A model generated the notes under the pieces. That model saw only the letters and a program-made list of their open reading frames with translations, searched no databases and was not told the DNA's origin. Positions 47,439 through 62,437 of a DNA stretch of 64,000 bases are shown piece by piece. The DNA is from Macrophomina tecta (lineage: Eukaryota; Ascomycota; Dothideomycetes; Botryosphaeriales; Botryosphaeriaceae). The translations under genes and the position numbers were made by a program. Within the stretch, counting starts at the first letter, position 1. The number at the start of each line of letters is the position of its first letter. The stretch lies in contig JAKSGN010000037.1 of NCBI GenBank assembly GCA_024180945.1, positions 1,927,501 to 1,991,500 of the forward strand, read 5' to 3'.

Positions 47439-50400
47439 CTATCCCCCCCTTTAAGAATCTTCGGCCCGAAGATTCTTTTATATCAGTAGATATAAGTTCT
47501 TAGAATAGCTCTTATATCATTTCTACGCATTTCTTCGCCTTTCGCTTATTATAGGTAGGGCTTCTACTTCCTTTACTTCTCATTATTATTATCTTACAGA
47601 TTCAGTTACGTAGAAGCCTTATAGAATGCCTATCTTCTATAGCGCTTATTAGTCGGCGAAGGCTTAGTATTTTATAAGCCTAGATTCTAGTCGGTATAGC
47701 TACTGCATCTAGAAGAACCGGAGGTATAATTTAGTAGTTATATAGCATAATTATATATATTTCTTTTAATCGATATTTTTAGCTAACCGTTTCTAGGGAA
47801 TAAGATTTATTCTAAGATAGATAACCTCGAGCGATAGTTAAAGAAGGCGCAAAAATTAAAAGAGTAAATTCTTCTAAAAAAGATATCGATCTAGAAGCGT
47901 CGCTTAGAGGCTCGTTCTAAGGTTTATTATTTAAAGCATTAGCTTAGGTTTTTAGACGAGCGTCGTAAGAAAATATTTAAGCGCGAGTTATCTTCTATTA
48001 AGGAGTTAGAGAAGCTAAAAAAGAAAAACCGCGCTATACGACGAGTAGCTAATAAAGATGTACTAACTCTAAAGCGCTCTCCGAGTTCTTCTACTACTAA
48101 GGCGTTCTTAAGTTCTAGAGGTCCTCCGCCTAATTTAGTAGCTAGAATTACGTTTCTATCTAGGGCTAAGTTATAGATAGATCCGTTCTTCTAAAGCGAC
48201 CCCGTTTCCGCGGGAGGTTAGGGTTCTAGCGATAAAACTCTATAATAAGGTCTAGATATATATCGTTCTTTAGTATCTACTAGTTGTTTTTATTCCCGTA
48301 ACCTTTCTATTTAATAAGATATTTAAGCTAATAACTAAACCGCTTATAGTCTAGAATCTTTTCGACTAGGTACTAGTCTTCTTCGGCGTTAGGGTTTTCC
48401 GATATAATTTCTTTCTATATTTCTAGGATAGTAGTGTTTTCTAGTACTAGCTCAAGCATCGCTATATAAAAGATAGAATTTATCCGTGTATTAGATAATT
48501 TAAGTTAATACGTAACTTCTTCGAGTTTTTCTATAATTTCGAATAGACCGATTTTCTTAAAATTTAATTTATCGCTTGGTTGTTTTAATTTAATATTTTT
48601 TATAAGGAGGTACACTTTATTTCTCTTTTTAAGGTTTGGTACCGCCTAGTACCGTCTATTATAATATTTAGACATTATAATTCGCACGTATTTAAGGTCG
48701 AGACTAATAGCTTTATATAATTCTCTTTGCTACTCGGCTTTAAGAATACCTTTCTAGGCTAATTTTCTACTTAAAATAGCTTCTCTATACGCGTCTAGTT
48801 TAAACCTATAGTTAGTAAAGAATAAGAATACATTAGTTAACTCTTATTTAGCGCTATTATAGAAGAATTATACTATAGATAGCTATATAGCCTAGTTATT
48901 CTATAGGTAGTTAATATAATAGCGAAGATACTATTCGAGAGTCCGGTTTATTTATTCTATCTAGCCGTTAGTTTACGCGTATACCGTTATAGAGAGTTTA
49001 TTCTTTACTCTAAGCTAGCGTATAAGCGTCTACTAAAATTCTAATCTTATTAGCTTATTTCTATCTGAGACTAGTACTTCCGGCATTCTATAATCCGCGA
49101 AGATATATTAGAGAAATATATAGGCTAGCTATTTTATATTTAATACTTCTAGGTAGGATAAGAAGTAAGCATACTTCATAAGTCTATTAATAAAAACTAG
49201 AATTAAGTCGAACTTAACTTCTATAAGTAGATTTCTAGACTTTAGTAGCTTTATAATAAAGTCTAGTATAACTTATTACTATAGTTATTCTAGTACTTCT
49301 AGGGGTTATAAATATCTATACGAAGCGTATATTACGGCTTTACTTCGAATATAAAGATTATATTACGAAACTATATACTAAATCGTTTTTTATAATTCTA
49401 GAAAGTAGAAGTTTTACGTAATTCTCTCTATTATTCTATCGATATCTTAATATCTATATACGGGTGCTACATATATATTTTTAATAAGTACTTCTCGTAG
49501 TCTTATTAAAATATAGATTAATTCTTTAAAGAGAAGCATTTCTTCTCTATTTTAAGTAATACGCGGGTCGTTCTTAAGCGCTAAAAGTTTCTACGTAAAA
49601 AGATCCTAAGCGTATACTTCTTAGATCTTCTAATATTACGGATTTAACTGGATGCGAAGTATTAGAAAAGACTATCTAGTAAAAATAAGCGATTTATCGC
49701 TTATCTACTATAATACTATAGGTTGCGGCTCGATTTTTTCTTTTATATAATCTACCCTTCTACTAAGTATATTAGTGGCGACGTTATCTATATCTTTTCT
49801 ATATATAATCTTAAAGTTATAGAATACTAATTCTTATAACTAGTAAATCTATTATTAGTTTAGCTTCTTAGTCGTAGTAAAGCGTATAAGATTCTAATAG
49901 TTATAATATACTATTACCTATTATTCAGCTCTTTTTAAGTAGTATCTCTAGTACTTAAATACTAAGATAATAGCTAAGAGCTCCTTATTATAAGTATTAT
50001 AGTTAAGCTTTACCGGGGTAAACTTTCTTAAATAGAACGCGATTAAATACTATCTACCTTTATCGTTAGGTTAGCTAAGGTATACTTCTAGGGCGAATCC
50101 TAACGTATTAGTTTCTACTTCGATTAGTTTATCGAAATCGTATATTTCTAAGACGGGTGCTTCGTAAAATATCCGTTTTAGTAAATTAAAGGCTTACTAC
50201 TAATTGTCTTTCTATTAAAAGCTATACTTCTTCTAAGTAAGTTACGTTAAGGGTTCTATAATCTTTAAATAGTTCTAGATAAACTTTCTATAGAAGTTAG
50301 CGAATCTAAAAAAGAACTATACTTTCTTAATTATCTTTAGTACTAGCTATTCTTTAATAGAATCTAGTTTCGAGTCGTCTATACTAATATATCCGAGAGT

Positions 50401-53400
50401 AATAATAAAGCCTAAGAATTTTATTCTTTATATATACTACTCGTACTTATTAGGCGTAATAGTTAGATTCTTAGCTTAGAGGGTTTCTAGAACCTTTTTA
50501 ATATACTTCTTATATTCCTTAAGTATCTCTAAGAAGATAAGAATATCGTTAAGGTATACTAAATAAAAGATATCTAAGTATTTACGTAGCGTATCGTTAA
50601 CGAGTAACTAGAATATTACTAGCGCGTTAGTAAGCCTAAATAGTATTACCGTATACTCGTAGAGTCCTAGCCTTATTTTAAAGCCTATCTTCTATTCTTC
50701 CTCTTCTTTAATCCTAACTAGGTAATATCTATTCCTAAGATCTAGTTTTATAAAGTACTTTATATTTCCTAACTTATCCTAGAGCTTATTAATACGTAGA
50801 AGCGGGTATCGATTCTTAATCGTAATATCGTTAAGTTATCGATAGTTAATATAGAGATATAACTTACTATTCTTCTTAGAGACGAAGAGAATCGAATATC
50901 CGGCTAATAATATTAATAGCTAAATATATTCTTATTTAAGGTTCTTCTTAATATATTTCTTTAAAGCCTCTATTTCCTTCTTTAATAAGAAATAGATAGG
51001 TTTATAAACTAGTTTTATTTCTAGCTTAAGTAGAATCTTATAGTTCTATAGTTAGTACTTAGATAAGTCTCCCTTTTCTCTTTCTTAGTAAACAGTAACT
51101 AAGTCCTAATATTCTTTAAGTACTATTTCTATTTCTAGGATTAAAGATATTTCTTATAGTTACTACTATATTTCTAAACTACCGTATTATTCTCTCTTAA
51201 TCCTCGCAGAATTATCTCTTCTAATAGAAGTTAAATAGTTTTTATTTCTTAGTCTTTCTTATTAGGCCCTAGCTAGTATTCTCTATTATACTACCGGTAA
51301 GGGTTTAATATATATAAAGTAAACCTATTATTCTTAACGTTATATATGCCTAAATACCTCTCTTAAAATTATTTAGACGTCTATGAAAGATTTTAGAGCT
51401 ACTAATTACTTCCGCAAAGCCTTATTCTTAGCCTTACGCTTTCTCTATATAGTTCTTTATAATAAGTGTTATACCTAATTTTCGGAAATATTTAACTTAA
51501 TAGAACTTACTTCGCTTAAGGCGCTATATTTTACCAAGAAGGCGGCGTTTCGTACGCTATAGTTCTAGTTCTATCTTAGGCCTTTCTTAAGATTACTATT
51601 AATACTATTATTACTAGGCCTTATACTATCGTTCGAGTCTTATATTTCTTCTAATAATTCGAGGGTATCGTTTTGCTTAGTAGGGCTTATTTCTATAATA
51701 GAATTATATTTTACTAAGAAGGCTTTACCTTTTATATTATAGTTCTAGTTCTAACTTATACTACTATTAAAGTCGCCTATATAACTATCGCTCTTAGGCT
51801 TTACGCTAGCTACTTCTTAATTCATAGTAAATAAGAGTCACTATAGAATATTTATTAACCCGTTTTCTATATATAAACCGAATTTTTATAGAAGATTATT
51901 AATCTTCTCTTAAAAGACTATTTCGTCTCCTTCGCTAAAATTGAAGATAGGTTTCTACGTTTAGATCTAGAATATATCTAGAATAATATTATACCCGGGA
52001 ATTTATTAGACGTCGAGGAAAATCTATTTCTAATAATTCTTAATTTAGAGGGTTACTTTCTTTATTTCTATCTTTACCTAGCCTTCTTTATAGACTAAGC
52101 TTTTTCTATTAAATCCGCTAAGCGGATATAGCTCTTTTTTTTTTAATATAGAATCTTATATTATTCTATAAACTTATTATATATAAAGTTTCCGCTTAAT
52201 CCTATATTAATTAGTATTAAGATAGGACGTTTATTAAGCATTTCTTTTATCTTAAATTATCTCTAAAGATTTAGTCTGGTAAGAATTTCCGTATTCGATA
52301 TACGTAATATTATATAAAGAAACCTAGACTATAGCCCCTAGGTCGATTCTAATACCGTAGAACTGTCTAGTTTTTTAGCTTTAGGTAGCTATAGACTTTA
52401 CTATATATATAGTCTTTCTATTCGTTAACTTAAAGATATACTTATTTCTAGTCGATTTATTTATTGCCGTTTATTCTTCTTCGCTAGTAAACTATATTCT
52501 TTTATACCTAGTATCGGAAAGTTAGTATATTAAGTTTCTCGTTTAGTATCTACTAGAGTGTACGATTTTAGATAGTTACCATACTATACTAATAAAGAAT
52601 CCGTACTAATTTTCGAAGAAAGTCGTAGTCCGCTTACTATTAAGTAGTTATTCCTTAATAATAAAGTATTATAAGCGCGGTTTTCTTTATAATAATAAGT
52701 TTATATTTCTTTCTATTTTACTCGATTTAGGTTTTCTAGAGGGTTTCTTAGCGCTACGTCTATAGTATCGTAAGGGCTAACCCTCTCTTATAGGGAATCT
52801 AGATTACCTAGGCGAGTTAATTATTCTCGTCTATTATTTCTATACTAATCCTATACTTAGCTATAAGGCACTTAAGTTCTAAAAAAGCTATAGAGTCTAG
52901 TATAGCTTCTACTTCGCTATCTATTAAGTCGTATAGTTCTCTAGTCTCGCTATTTACAAGCTCCTCGTTTAAGAAAAGGCTATTAATAATATTATTAGTC
53001 TCGATAACTTCTTTATTCCTAGTTATTATACTAAATTATCGAGGTTTATAGAAGTACTATCCCGATATATCTTTACTACTTTAGTGCATCTAGTAGTTAT
53101 TGTCGTAGTAGACTATCTAGTATAGCGTATTATAGTTATCTTAGCGGGATATAACTAATACTTCGCGCTAGGTGCTCGAGGTCTACTTTCTATCTTTCTT
53201 ATTACGAGGGTTCTACGGGCACTTAGAAGAGAAGTACTTATTACTACTATAGATAATATAAAGTCGATTCTTATAGCGCTATTTTTACTTGTTTATCTAG
53301 TTTAGGTTAGGTTCTTTAGGCTTCTTATTATTATTTCGATCGTTGTTATTGCCCTTCTTAGAATTCTATTAGTTAGCCGCGTTAAGAACTATAGTATCTC

Positions 53401-54278
53401 TACCTTTAAAGATTATTCTTTCTCGGTAAGGCTTTAAAGTATTAGCTTATCGGGAATCTATCTTCTATTCGTATATATAACTATCAATCTAAGACGTAAG
53501 GTCTACTATCTTCTAGAAGATAAATAAATATTTATAGATAATTATATTCTTCTTAACTTCTTTCTTTAGGCCTTTATAGAAGAGGTCGCAGAAAGTCTCG
53601 TCTAACTATTTAAGATAGGCTATAAGCTATTAAAACTTAGTTATATAGACAGCTATAGATTCTAGTTATTTAACGGTTATAATATTATTAGAGCCTTTAT
53701 ATACTTCGTCTTAATCGTTAAAAGTAGCCTTTAGGTTATCTATAAATCTTATATATATATTAAAGATCTTCTTAGTCTTTTCTCGTCTCTTCTCGAGAGT
53801 ATATTCGTTAGCTAGATAGTCGCGTAGATATAGTTTTATTTATACCTCTACCATTCCTCTAAGATAGGTTAATGCGAAGAGTACTTCCTCGGTATCGCTA
53901 TTAAATTACGCTTAATTAAACTAGAGGTAGCGTTATATCTAAAGTAGAAATAATTAGAGCTTCTTTCTATTTCTATTAAACTTCTCGGGTGCCGCTACTT
54001 TAACCTTAATAGCGCTCTACTTAGTTATATACTTAATTAGTTAAGTATTCTAAGTCTTTAGCTCCTTAATAAGCTATAAGAGCTTAGCTCTAGTAGGCTT
54101 TATTTACTATATAGGCTAAGCTAGCCCCTAGGCATCCTAAATCTAATCCTCGGCCGGGTCGATCTCTATCTAAGATTTTAGTGCTATTACTATTTTCTAA
54201 ACTTATTAGGGGATAATATCTTATCTAATAAGACTTAATCTTAGAGCCTTCCTCTCCTTATAAGAATAGTAGTTAAAG

Positions 54279-54757
54279 TATAATAAGCGGGCCTCTACCT
54301 CTAAGAATCTAAATACTAAAGAGAGAGAAAACCTATTAAGGGGGTTTTTCTTAAGTAGATATAAGAAGAGGATAAGAGTAAGTTAAATATATAATAAGAC
54401 TACATACTACGTACGAAGACCGTATTACTAATAGAGTCTAAATTCTATTATTAAAGTTAACTACGGAGGTTAAAGCTATCTAAAGAGTATAGTTTATATA
54501 TACGTAAAAAAGATCTATAATCTAGTATTAATCTATTTCTAATCTAGGTAGGGGTTAGAGTACCGATAGATTAATAGTACCTTTAATCTAGTTAATCTAT
54601 CCGTGGATGCCTAAGGTGTGTAAGATTAAATAGATTAATCTCTTAGTATTATGTAAGCTACGTATTTCGTTATAGATTTTTTTTATATTATAGCTACACT
54701 TTCTACTTATCTTTCTACTCTATAGTTTCCTAATCCTATAAAGGCTATACTATAATA
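54279..54757 (-). repeat. Family A LTR (479 bp), inner element, right copy
   Basis: Same length as 46960-47438, with additional C-to-T and G-to-A differences; followed by the TATAC duplication. Confidence 0.85.
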
Positions 54758-54762
54758 TATAC

Positions 54763-54818
54763 TATATAGCTATCTTCGGCAGCTAGAATAGACTATAAAT
54801 TTATTATTATTATTATTA
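54763..54818 (+). mobile_element. 3' tail of the LINE
   Basis: The sequence after TATAC continues the LINE 3' end interrupted at 46959 and finishes in a TTA trinucleotide run at 54801-54818, a tail type seen in LINEs, immediately before the LTR sequence AAGATCTATAGAG. Confidence 0.6.
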
Positions 54819-54824
54819 AGATCT

Positions 54825-55209
54825 ATAGAGAGAGTTATATAAATTATATAATACTAAGTATTAATCTATATACTCTCGCCTAGATAAATATAGATTAAAT
54901 AAATTAAACCTCTTTAATCTCTATAATCTATCTTCTATAGAAATAAATTAATAAAATTAATACTAGATTATAGATCTCTTCTACTTATATATAAACTATA
55001 TTTCTTAGATAGCTTTAACCTTTATAGTTAACTTTAATAATAGAATTTAGACTTTATTAGTAATATAGCCTTTATATATAGTATTTAGTTCTATTATATA
55101 TTTAACTTACTTTTACTCTCTTCTTATATCTACTTTAAAAAACTCTTTAATAGATTTTCTCTCTCTTTTTAATATTTAGATCTTTAGAGGTAGAGGCCCG
55201 CTTATTATA
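54825..55209 (+). repeat. Family A LTR, remainder of the outer element's 5' LTR, RIP-mutated
   Basis: About 385 bp matching 62525-62904, ending CCCGCTTATTATA followed by the leader CTTTAACTACTATTC. Together with 45192-45279 it gives an LTR of the expected length of about 467 bp. Confidence 0.8.
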
Positions 55210-58200
55210 CTTTAACTACTATTCTTATAAAGAGAGGAAGGTTCTAAGATTAAGTCTTATTAGATAAGATATTACCCCCTAATAAGTTTAGAAAATAGTA
55301 ATAGTACTAGAATCTTAGATAAAGATTAACTCGGCTAAGGATTAGACTTATATTACCTAGGGGCCGACTTAGTCTATATAGTAAATAAAGTCTACTAGAG
55401 CTAAGCTCTTATAGCTTATTAAAAAGCTAAAGGCTTAGAATACTTAACTAATTAAGTATATAATATAGTAAAGTATTACTAAGATTAAAGTAGTAGTATC
55501 TAAGAAGTTTAATAGAAATAAAAAAAAGCTCTAATCTTTTCTTCTTTAAATAAAATATTACCTCTAGCTTAACTAAGTATAGTTTAATAATAACGCTAAA
55601 GTAGTACTCTTTATATTAATCTACCTTAGAGAAATAGTAGAGATATAAATAGAACTATATCTTTATAACTACTTAGCTAATAAATACTCTCTCGAGAAAA
55701 GATAAGAAAAGACTAAAAAAATCTTTAATATCTATATAGAATTTATAGATAATCTTAAGGCTACTTTTAATAATTAAAATAAAGTTCGTAAAGCCTCTAA
55801 TAATATTATAATTATTAAATAACTAGGATCTATAGCTATTTACGTAACTAAGTTTTAATAGCTAGTAGTCTATCTTAAATAGTTAAATAAGACTTTCTAT
55901 AACCTCTTCTATAAAGATCTAAAGAAAGAAGTTAAGAAGAATATAATTATTTATAAATATTTATCTATTTTCTAGAAGATAGTAGACCTTACGTCTTAGA
56001 TTAATAATTATATATACGAATAGAAAATAGGTTTTTAATAAGCTAATACCTTAAAGTCTTACTGTAAAAGAATAATTCTTAAAGATAAAAATACTATAGC
56101 CCTTAACGTAGCTAACTAATAAAATTCTAAAAAGAATAATATATAATAAGTAGGCCTCTATCTCTAAAAATCTAAATACTAAAGAGAGAGAAAACTTATT
56201 AAAGAAGTTTTTTTTAAGTAGATATAAAAAGAGAATAAGAGTAAGTTAAATATATAATAAGACTAAGTACTATATATAAAGGCTATATTACTAATAATAT
56301 ACTAAATTATTATTAAAGTTAACTATAAAGATTAAAGCTATCTAAGAAATATAGTTTATATATAAGTAGAAAAATATATATAATCTAGTATTACTAGATA
56401 TCACTATAGCTATACTAGGTAACTATTACTCTATATAGCCTAGGCTCTTAAGAATAATATATAGGTCTATAGAAAAAAATTATATACTAAGCTACATAAT
56501 TTAATCTTTTTAAGTAGAATCTTTTTTAAGGCTCTTTTATCTTTTTTTTTATATTTTTATAAAGGCTATGCTGTAATATAATAATAATAGTTAAATAATA
56601 ATAAAAAGCCTAAAGAACCTAACCTAAACTAAATAAATAAATAAAAGTAATACTATAAAAATTAACTTTATATTATTTATAATAGTAATAAGTATTTTTC
56701 TTTTAAATACTCGTAGAACCCGTATAATAAGAAAAATAAAAAATAGACCTCGAGTACTTAGCGTAAAGTATTAGTTATATTCTACTAAGATAACTATAAT
56801 ATACTATACTAAATAGCCTACTACGATAATAACTACTAGATATACTAAAGTAGTAAAAATATATTAAAATAGTACTTCTATAAACCTTAATAATTTAGTA
56901 TAATAACTAGAAATGAAGAAGTTATTAAAACTAATAATATTATTAATAGCTTTTTCTTAGATAAGAAGCTCGTAAATAGTAAAACTAAAGAGCTATATAA
57001 CTTAATAAATAGTAAAGTAGAAGCTATATTAAATTTTATAATTTTTTTAAAACTTAAGTACCTTATAGCTAAGTATAGAATTAGTATAGAAATAATAAAT
57101 AAAAATAATTAACTCGCCTAAGTAATATAGATTTTCTATAAGAGAGGGTTAGTTCTTATAATACTATAGATATAGCACTAAGAAACCCTCTAGAAAACTT
57201 AAATTAAATAAGATAAAAAGAAGTATAAACTTATTATTATAAAAAAAACCGCGCTTGTAATACTTTATTATTAAAAAATAACTACTTAATAATAAATAAA
57301 CTATAACTTCCTCTAAGAGTTAGTAAGGATTTTTTATTAGTATAGTATAGTAACTATTTAAAACTATATACTTTAGTAAATATTAGATAAGAAACTTAAC
57401 TAGCTAGCTTTCTAATACTAAATATAAAAGAATATAGTTTACTAATAAAAATAGTTATAGCCTAATAAATAGACTAACTAGAAGTAAGTATATCTTTAAG
57501 TTAATAAATAGAAAGACTATATATATAGCAAAGTCTACGACTATCTAAAGCTAAAAACTAAATAGTCCTATAATATTAGAATTAATCTAGGGGCTATAGT
57601 CTAGGTTTCTTTATATAGTATTGTATATATTAGAAATAGAAACTCTTACTAAAAAGAAACTTTAGAAATAATTTAAAATTATTAAAGTTCTATAGGAACG
57701 TATAATCTTAATACTAATTAATAGTAGATTAAGTAGAGACTTTATCTATAATAAACTAGTTTAAGAGTTAAATATCCCCTATTAAAAAAAGAAAAAATCC
57801 TACTCTCTTAGTAAATTTAATAGAAGAAACGCCGACTATAAAAAAGAATAAATATATATTAAAATAAAAGAAATCTTACTAGAAGTTAATAAATATTCTA
57901 ATTAGATTACTCTTAACGTTTAAAGAATTTTAGAATATAATATTATTCTTAAAATATCTTAGCTTAGGACTTATAATTCTCTTATTAACTAGGCGCGCGA
58001 TATACTCTTTCTATAATAGAATATCTAGAATATTATTAAAAATCCTAAGAGTAGTTATAAGAATATTAAATAAGAACTATTAAATATTTTCTAAGAATAT
58101 ATCTTTAGTATAAGATAAAAAGTAGCTAGTATAAAGCCTAAATATAGTAACTATATAGATAACTTCGATAGTAGTATAAGTTAAAACTAGAATTATAATA

Positions 58201-61200
58201 CGAAAAATAAAGCCTCCTTAGTAAAATATAATTCTATTATAGAAATAAACCCTACTAAGTAAAATAATACCCTTAAATTATTAAAAGAAATATAAGACTT
58301 AAATAATAATATAAGGCCTAGTAATAGTAGTATTAATAATAATCTTAAGAAAGACCTAAGATAGAACTAGAACTATAGCGTATAAGATATTATATCTTTA
58401 GTAAAATATAGTATTTTAGATAAAGTAAGCCCTACTAAGTTAAGTATTTTTAAAGATTAGATATAATATCTATTATAAAGAACTATATAGAGAAAGTATA
58501 AAACTAAAAGTAAGACTTTACGAAAGTAATTAATAGCCTTAGAATCTTTTATAAATATTTAAATAATCTTAAGAGAGATATTTAGGCGTATATATTACTA
58601 AGAATAATAGATCTATCTTATATATATTAAATCCTTACTAGTAGTATAATAGAAAGCACTAGCTAGGGCCTAATAAAAAAGACTAAGAAATAAAAACTAT
58701 TTAACTTCTATTAAAGAAAATAATCCTACGAGAATTAAGAAAGAATAATATAATAATTTAAAAATATAATAGTAATTATAAGAAATATTTCTAATACTAG
58801 AAATAGAAATAATATCTAATAAATATTAGAACTTAGTTACTATTTACTAAGAAAGAGAAAAGAGAGACTTATCTAAATATTAACTATAAAACTATAAGAT
58901 TCTACTTAAGCTAAGAACGAAATTAGCTTATAAATCTATTTACTTCTTATTAAAGAAGAAAATAGCGGTCTTAAAAAATATATTAAGAAGAATCTTAAAT
59001 AAGAATATATTTAGCTATTAATATTATTAGCTAAATATCTAATTCTTTTTATTTCTAAGAAGAATAGTAAGTTATACCTTTATATTAACTATTAATAACT
59101 TAATAATATTATAATTAAAACCTAATACCCGCTTTTATATATTAATAAGCTCTAGAATAAGTTAGGAAATATAAAATACTTTATAAAACTAAATCTTAGA
59201 GAAAGTTATTACTTAGTTAAAATTAAAGAAGAAGAAGAATAGAAGATAATCTTTAAAATAAGACTAAAATTCTATAAGTATATAGTAATACTATTTAGGC
59301 TTACTAATACGCTAGTAACCTTCTAGTTACTTATTAATAATATACTATACGAATACTTAAATATCTTCTACCTAGTATATTTTAATAATATTTTTATCTT
59401 CTTAGAAATATTTAAGAAATATAAAAAATATATTAGAAAAGTCTTAGAAGCTCTCTAAGCTAAGAATCTAACTATTATACCTAATAAGTATAAATAGTAT
59501 ATATAAAGAATAAAATTCTTAGACTTTATTATTATTTCTAAAGATATTAGTATAGATAACTTAAAACTAGATTTTATTAGAGAATAGCTAGTACTAAAGA
59601 TAATTAAGAAAGTATAATTCTTTTTTAAATTTATAAACTTTTATAAAAAGTTTATTTAGAACTATTTAAAGATTATAAAACCTTTAATATAATTTACTTA
59701 AAAGAAGTATAGCTTCTAATAAAAAAATAATTAGTAGTAAGCCTTTAATTTACTAAAAGAAATATTTTATAAAGTATCTATCTTAGAAATATATAATCCC
59801 GATAAACTAATTAAAGTAGAAACTAATATATTAGAATTTATCCTAGAAGTATATTTTAGCTAGCCTAATAAATAAGGCCGATAGTATCCAATTATATTCT
59901 ATTTAAGAAAGTTTACCCTAATAAAACTTAACTATAATATTTATAATAAAAAGCTCTTAGCTATCGTCTTAGTATTTAAGTACTAGAGATACTACCTAGA
60001 AGAAGCTAAATAGTAGATAATAGTATATTATAACTATTAGAATCTTACGTACTTTACTATAACTAAGAAGCTAAACTAATAATAAATTTACTAGTTATAA
60101 GAATTAATATTCTATAACTTTAAGATTATATATAAAAAAAATATAAATAACATCGCTACTAATGCGCTAAGTAGAAGAATAGACTATATAAAAGAAAAAA
60201 TTAAGCTATAATCTATAGTATTATAGTAGATAAGTAATAGATTACTTAGTTTTACTAGATAGTCTTTTTTAATACTTTATATCGAGTTAAACCCGTAGTA
60301 TTAAAAGATCTAAGAAGTATATACTTAGAACTTCTTTATATAGAAACTTTTAATACTTAAGAATAACCCATATATTACTTAAGATAAAGAAGAAATACTT
60401 CTCTTTAAAAAATTAATCTATATTTTAATAAAACTATAAGAAGTACTTATTAAAGATATATATAAAGTACCTGTATAAAGATATTAGAATATTAATAAAA
60501 TAACTAAAAAAATTATATAAAACTTTTACTTTCTAGAATTATAAAAGATAATCTAGTATATAGTCTTATAATATAACTTTTATATCTAGAGTAAAGTCGC
60601 GATATATATTTTATATAAATATTTATAACTCCTAAAAGTTCTAAAATAACTATAGTAATAGATTATACTAGACTTTATTACGAAGCTACTAAGGTCTAGA
60701 AATTTACTTATAAAAGTTAAGTTTAACTTAATTCTAGTCTTTATTAATAGACTTATAAAGTATATCTACTTCTTATTCTATCTTAAAGTATTAAATATAG
60801 AATAGTTAGTCTATACGTTTCTTCGATATATCTTTATAGATTATAGAATACCGAAAGTATTAGTCTTAGATAAAGATAAGCTAATAAGATTAGAATTTTA
60901 GTAAATACTTATATACTAGCTTAGAGTAAAGAATAAACTTTATAATAGTATACGTATAAATCGATAGCTAGATAAAATAAATAAACTAGACCCTCGAATA
61001 ATATCTCTACTATTATATTAACTATCTATAGAATAACTAGGCTATATAGCTATTTATAGTATAATTCTTCTATAATAGCGCTAAGTAAAAGTTAATTAAT
61101 ATATTCCTATTCTTCGCTAACTATAGGTTCGAACTAGATATATATAGAGAAGCTATTCTAAATAAAAAACTAGTCTAAAAAGATATTCTTAAGACTAAGT

Positions 61201-62437
61201 AGCTAAAAGAATTATATAAAGCTATTAGTCTTAATTTTAAATATATATAAATTATAATATCTAAATACTATAATAGATAGTACTAGGTAGTACTAAATCT
61301 TAAAAGAGAAAATAAAGTATATCTTTTTATAAAAAATATTAAATTAAAGTAACTAAGCAATAAATTAGATTTTAAGAAAATTAGTCTATTTAAAATTATA
61401 GAAAAACTTCGAGAAATTATATATTAACTTAAATTATTTAATATATAGATAAACTCTATCTTTTATGTAGTAATACTTAAGCTAGTACTAGGAAATACTA
61501 CTATTCTAAAAACTTAGAAAGAGATTATACTAGAAAATTCTAATACTAAAGAAGACTAGTATCTAATTAAAAAGATTCTAGACTATAAGTGGTTTAGTTA
61601 TTAGCTTAAATATTTTATTAAATAGAAAGAATATGGGAATAAAAATAACTAGTAGATATCTAAGAATAATATATATCTAGATTTTATTATAGAGTTCTAT
61701 TATTAGAATTCTAACCTCTTACGAAAATAGGATCGCTCTAAAAGAATAAATCTATCTATAACTTAGCCCTAGACGAAAATATAATCCTAGCTACTAAATT
61801 TAGCTAAGGATTTCTAGAACTCGAGAATACCTTAATAATAAAAAAACTTAAAGAATATTCTAAAGTTAATATATTCTTACTAGCTATATATTATCTATTA
61901 TAATTTTTTTTCGAGTCTTTCTAATTTCTTAATAGATACTAGCTCGCGATTAAATATTTTCTTATACTTTTTATTTATTAAACTTAGCTACTTATATAAC
62001 TACTATATATAGATATATGCTACTATTTTAGTATTTTTTATTTTCTTTAGCTATCTCTCTAATCATTCTATCTCCGCGTACACCTTATCCCCTATATAAG
62101 TTAGCTAGAGAAGCTACTAAAAAAACCTATACTTTCTATACGTTATTACTAGGTCGTACTTATAATTCTTTTATAAATAATAACTATACTTCCTAGAGTC
62201 TATACTTATAAAATACTTAGAACCCAATGACTAATACACGCTATAAGAAGAAGGTATCTCTTAATATTTATATAAAATAGACTCCGCTAGGTTTTATTAA
62301 TGCTTAGTAGAATTAGTAGTAGTCCTAGCCATTATTAGTACACTACGCGCGCGACCGGGAAATACGGGTATACGAGGACTTTATACCCACTAAGCCACGG
62401 AATTCTTCGGGCCAAAGAACCCTAAAAGGGGGAATAG

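Larger units (their letters stand above)
46955..54762 (-). mobile_element. Inner family A Gypsy element, minus strand, target duplication TATAC
   Basis: Two 479-bp LTRs, 46960-47438 and 54279-54757, in direct orientation, bracketed by TATAC at 46955-46959 and 54758-54762. Minus-strand order: leader and gag about 52700-54278, RT about 50200-51200, integrase about 48600-49450. The RT box near 50530-50600 reads YLVYLNDILIF (ND for DD). A gag zinc knuckle at 53219-53260 has kept only its last Cys. The polypurine tract is next to the left LTR (47439-47455, as a C run on +). It is the same family as the outer element but in opposite orientation, so the two 5' LTRs meet head to head near 54757-54830. 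Confidence 0.9.

Noticed and set aside
46960..54757. Reading 45192-45279 and 46960-47438 as the two LTRs of one element
   Set aside because: They are in opposite orientation and each pairs better, by length and target duplication, with another LTR (62438-62904 and 54279-54757).
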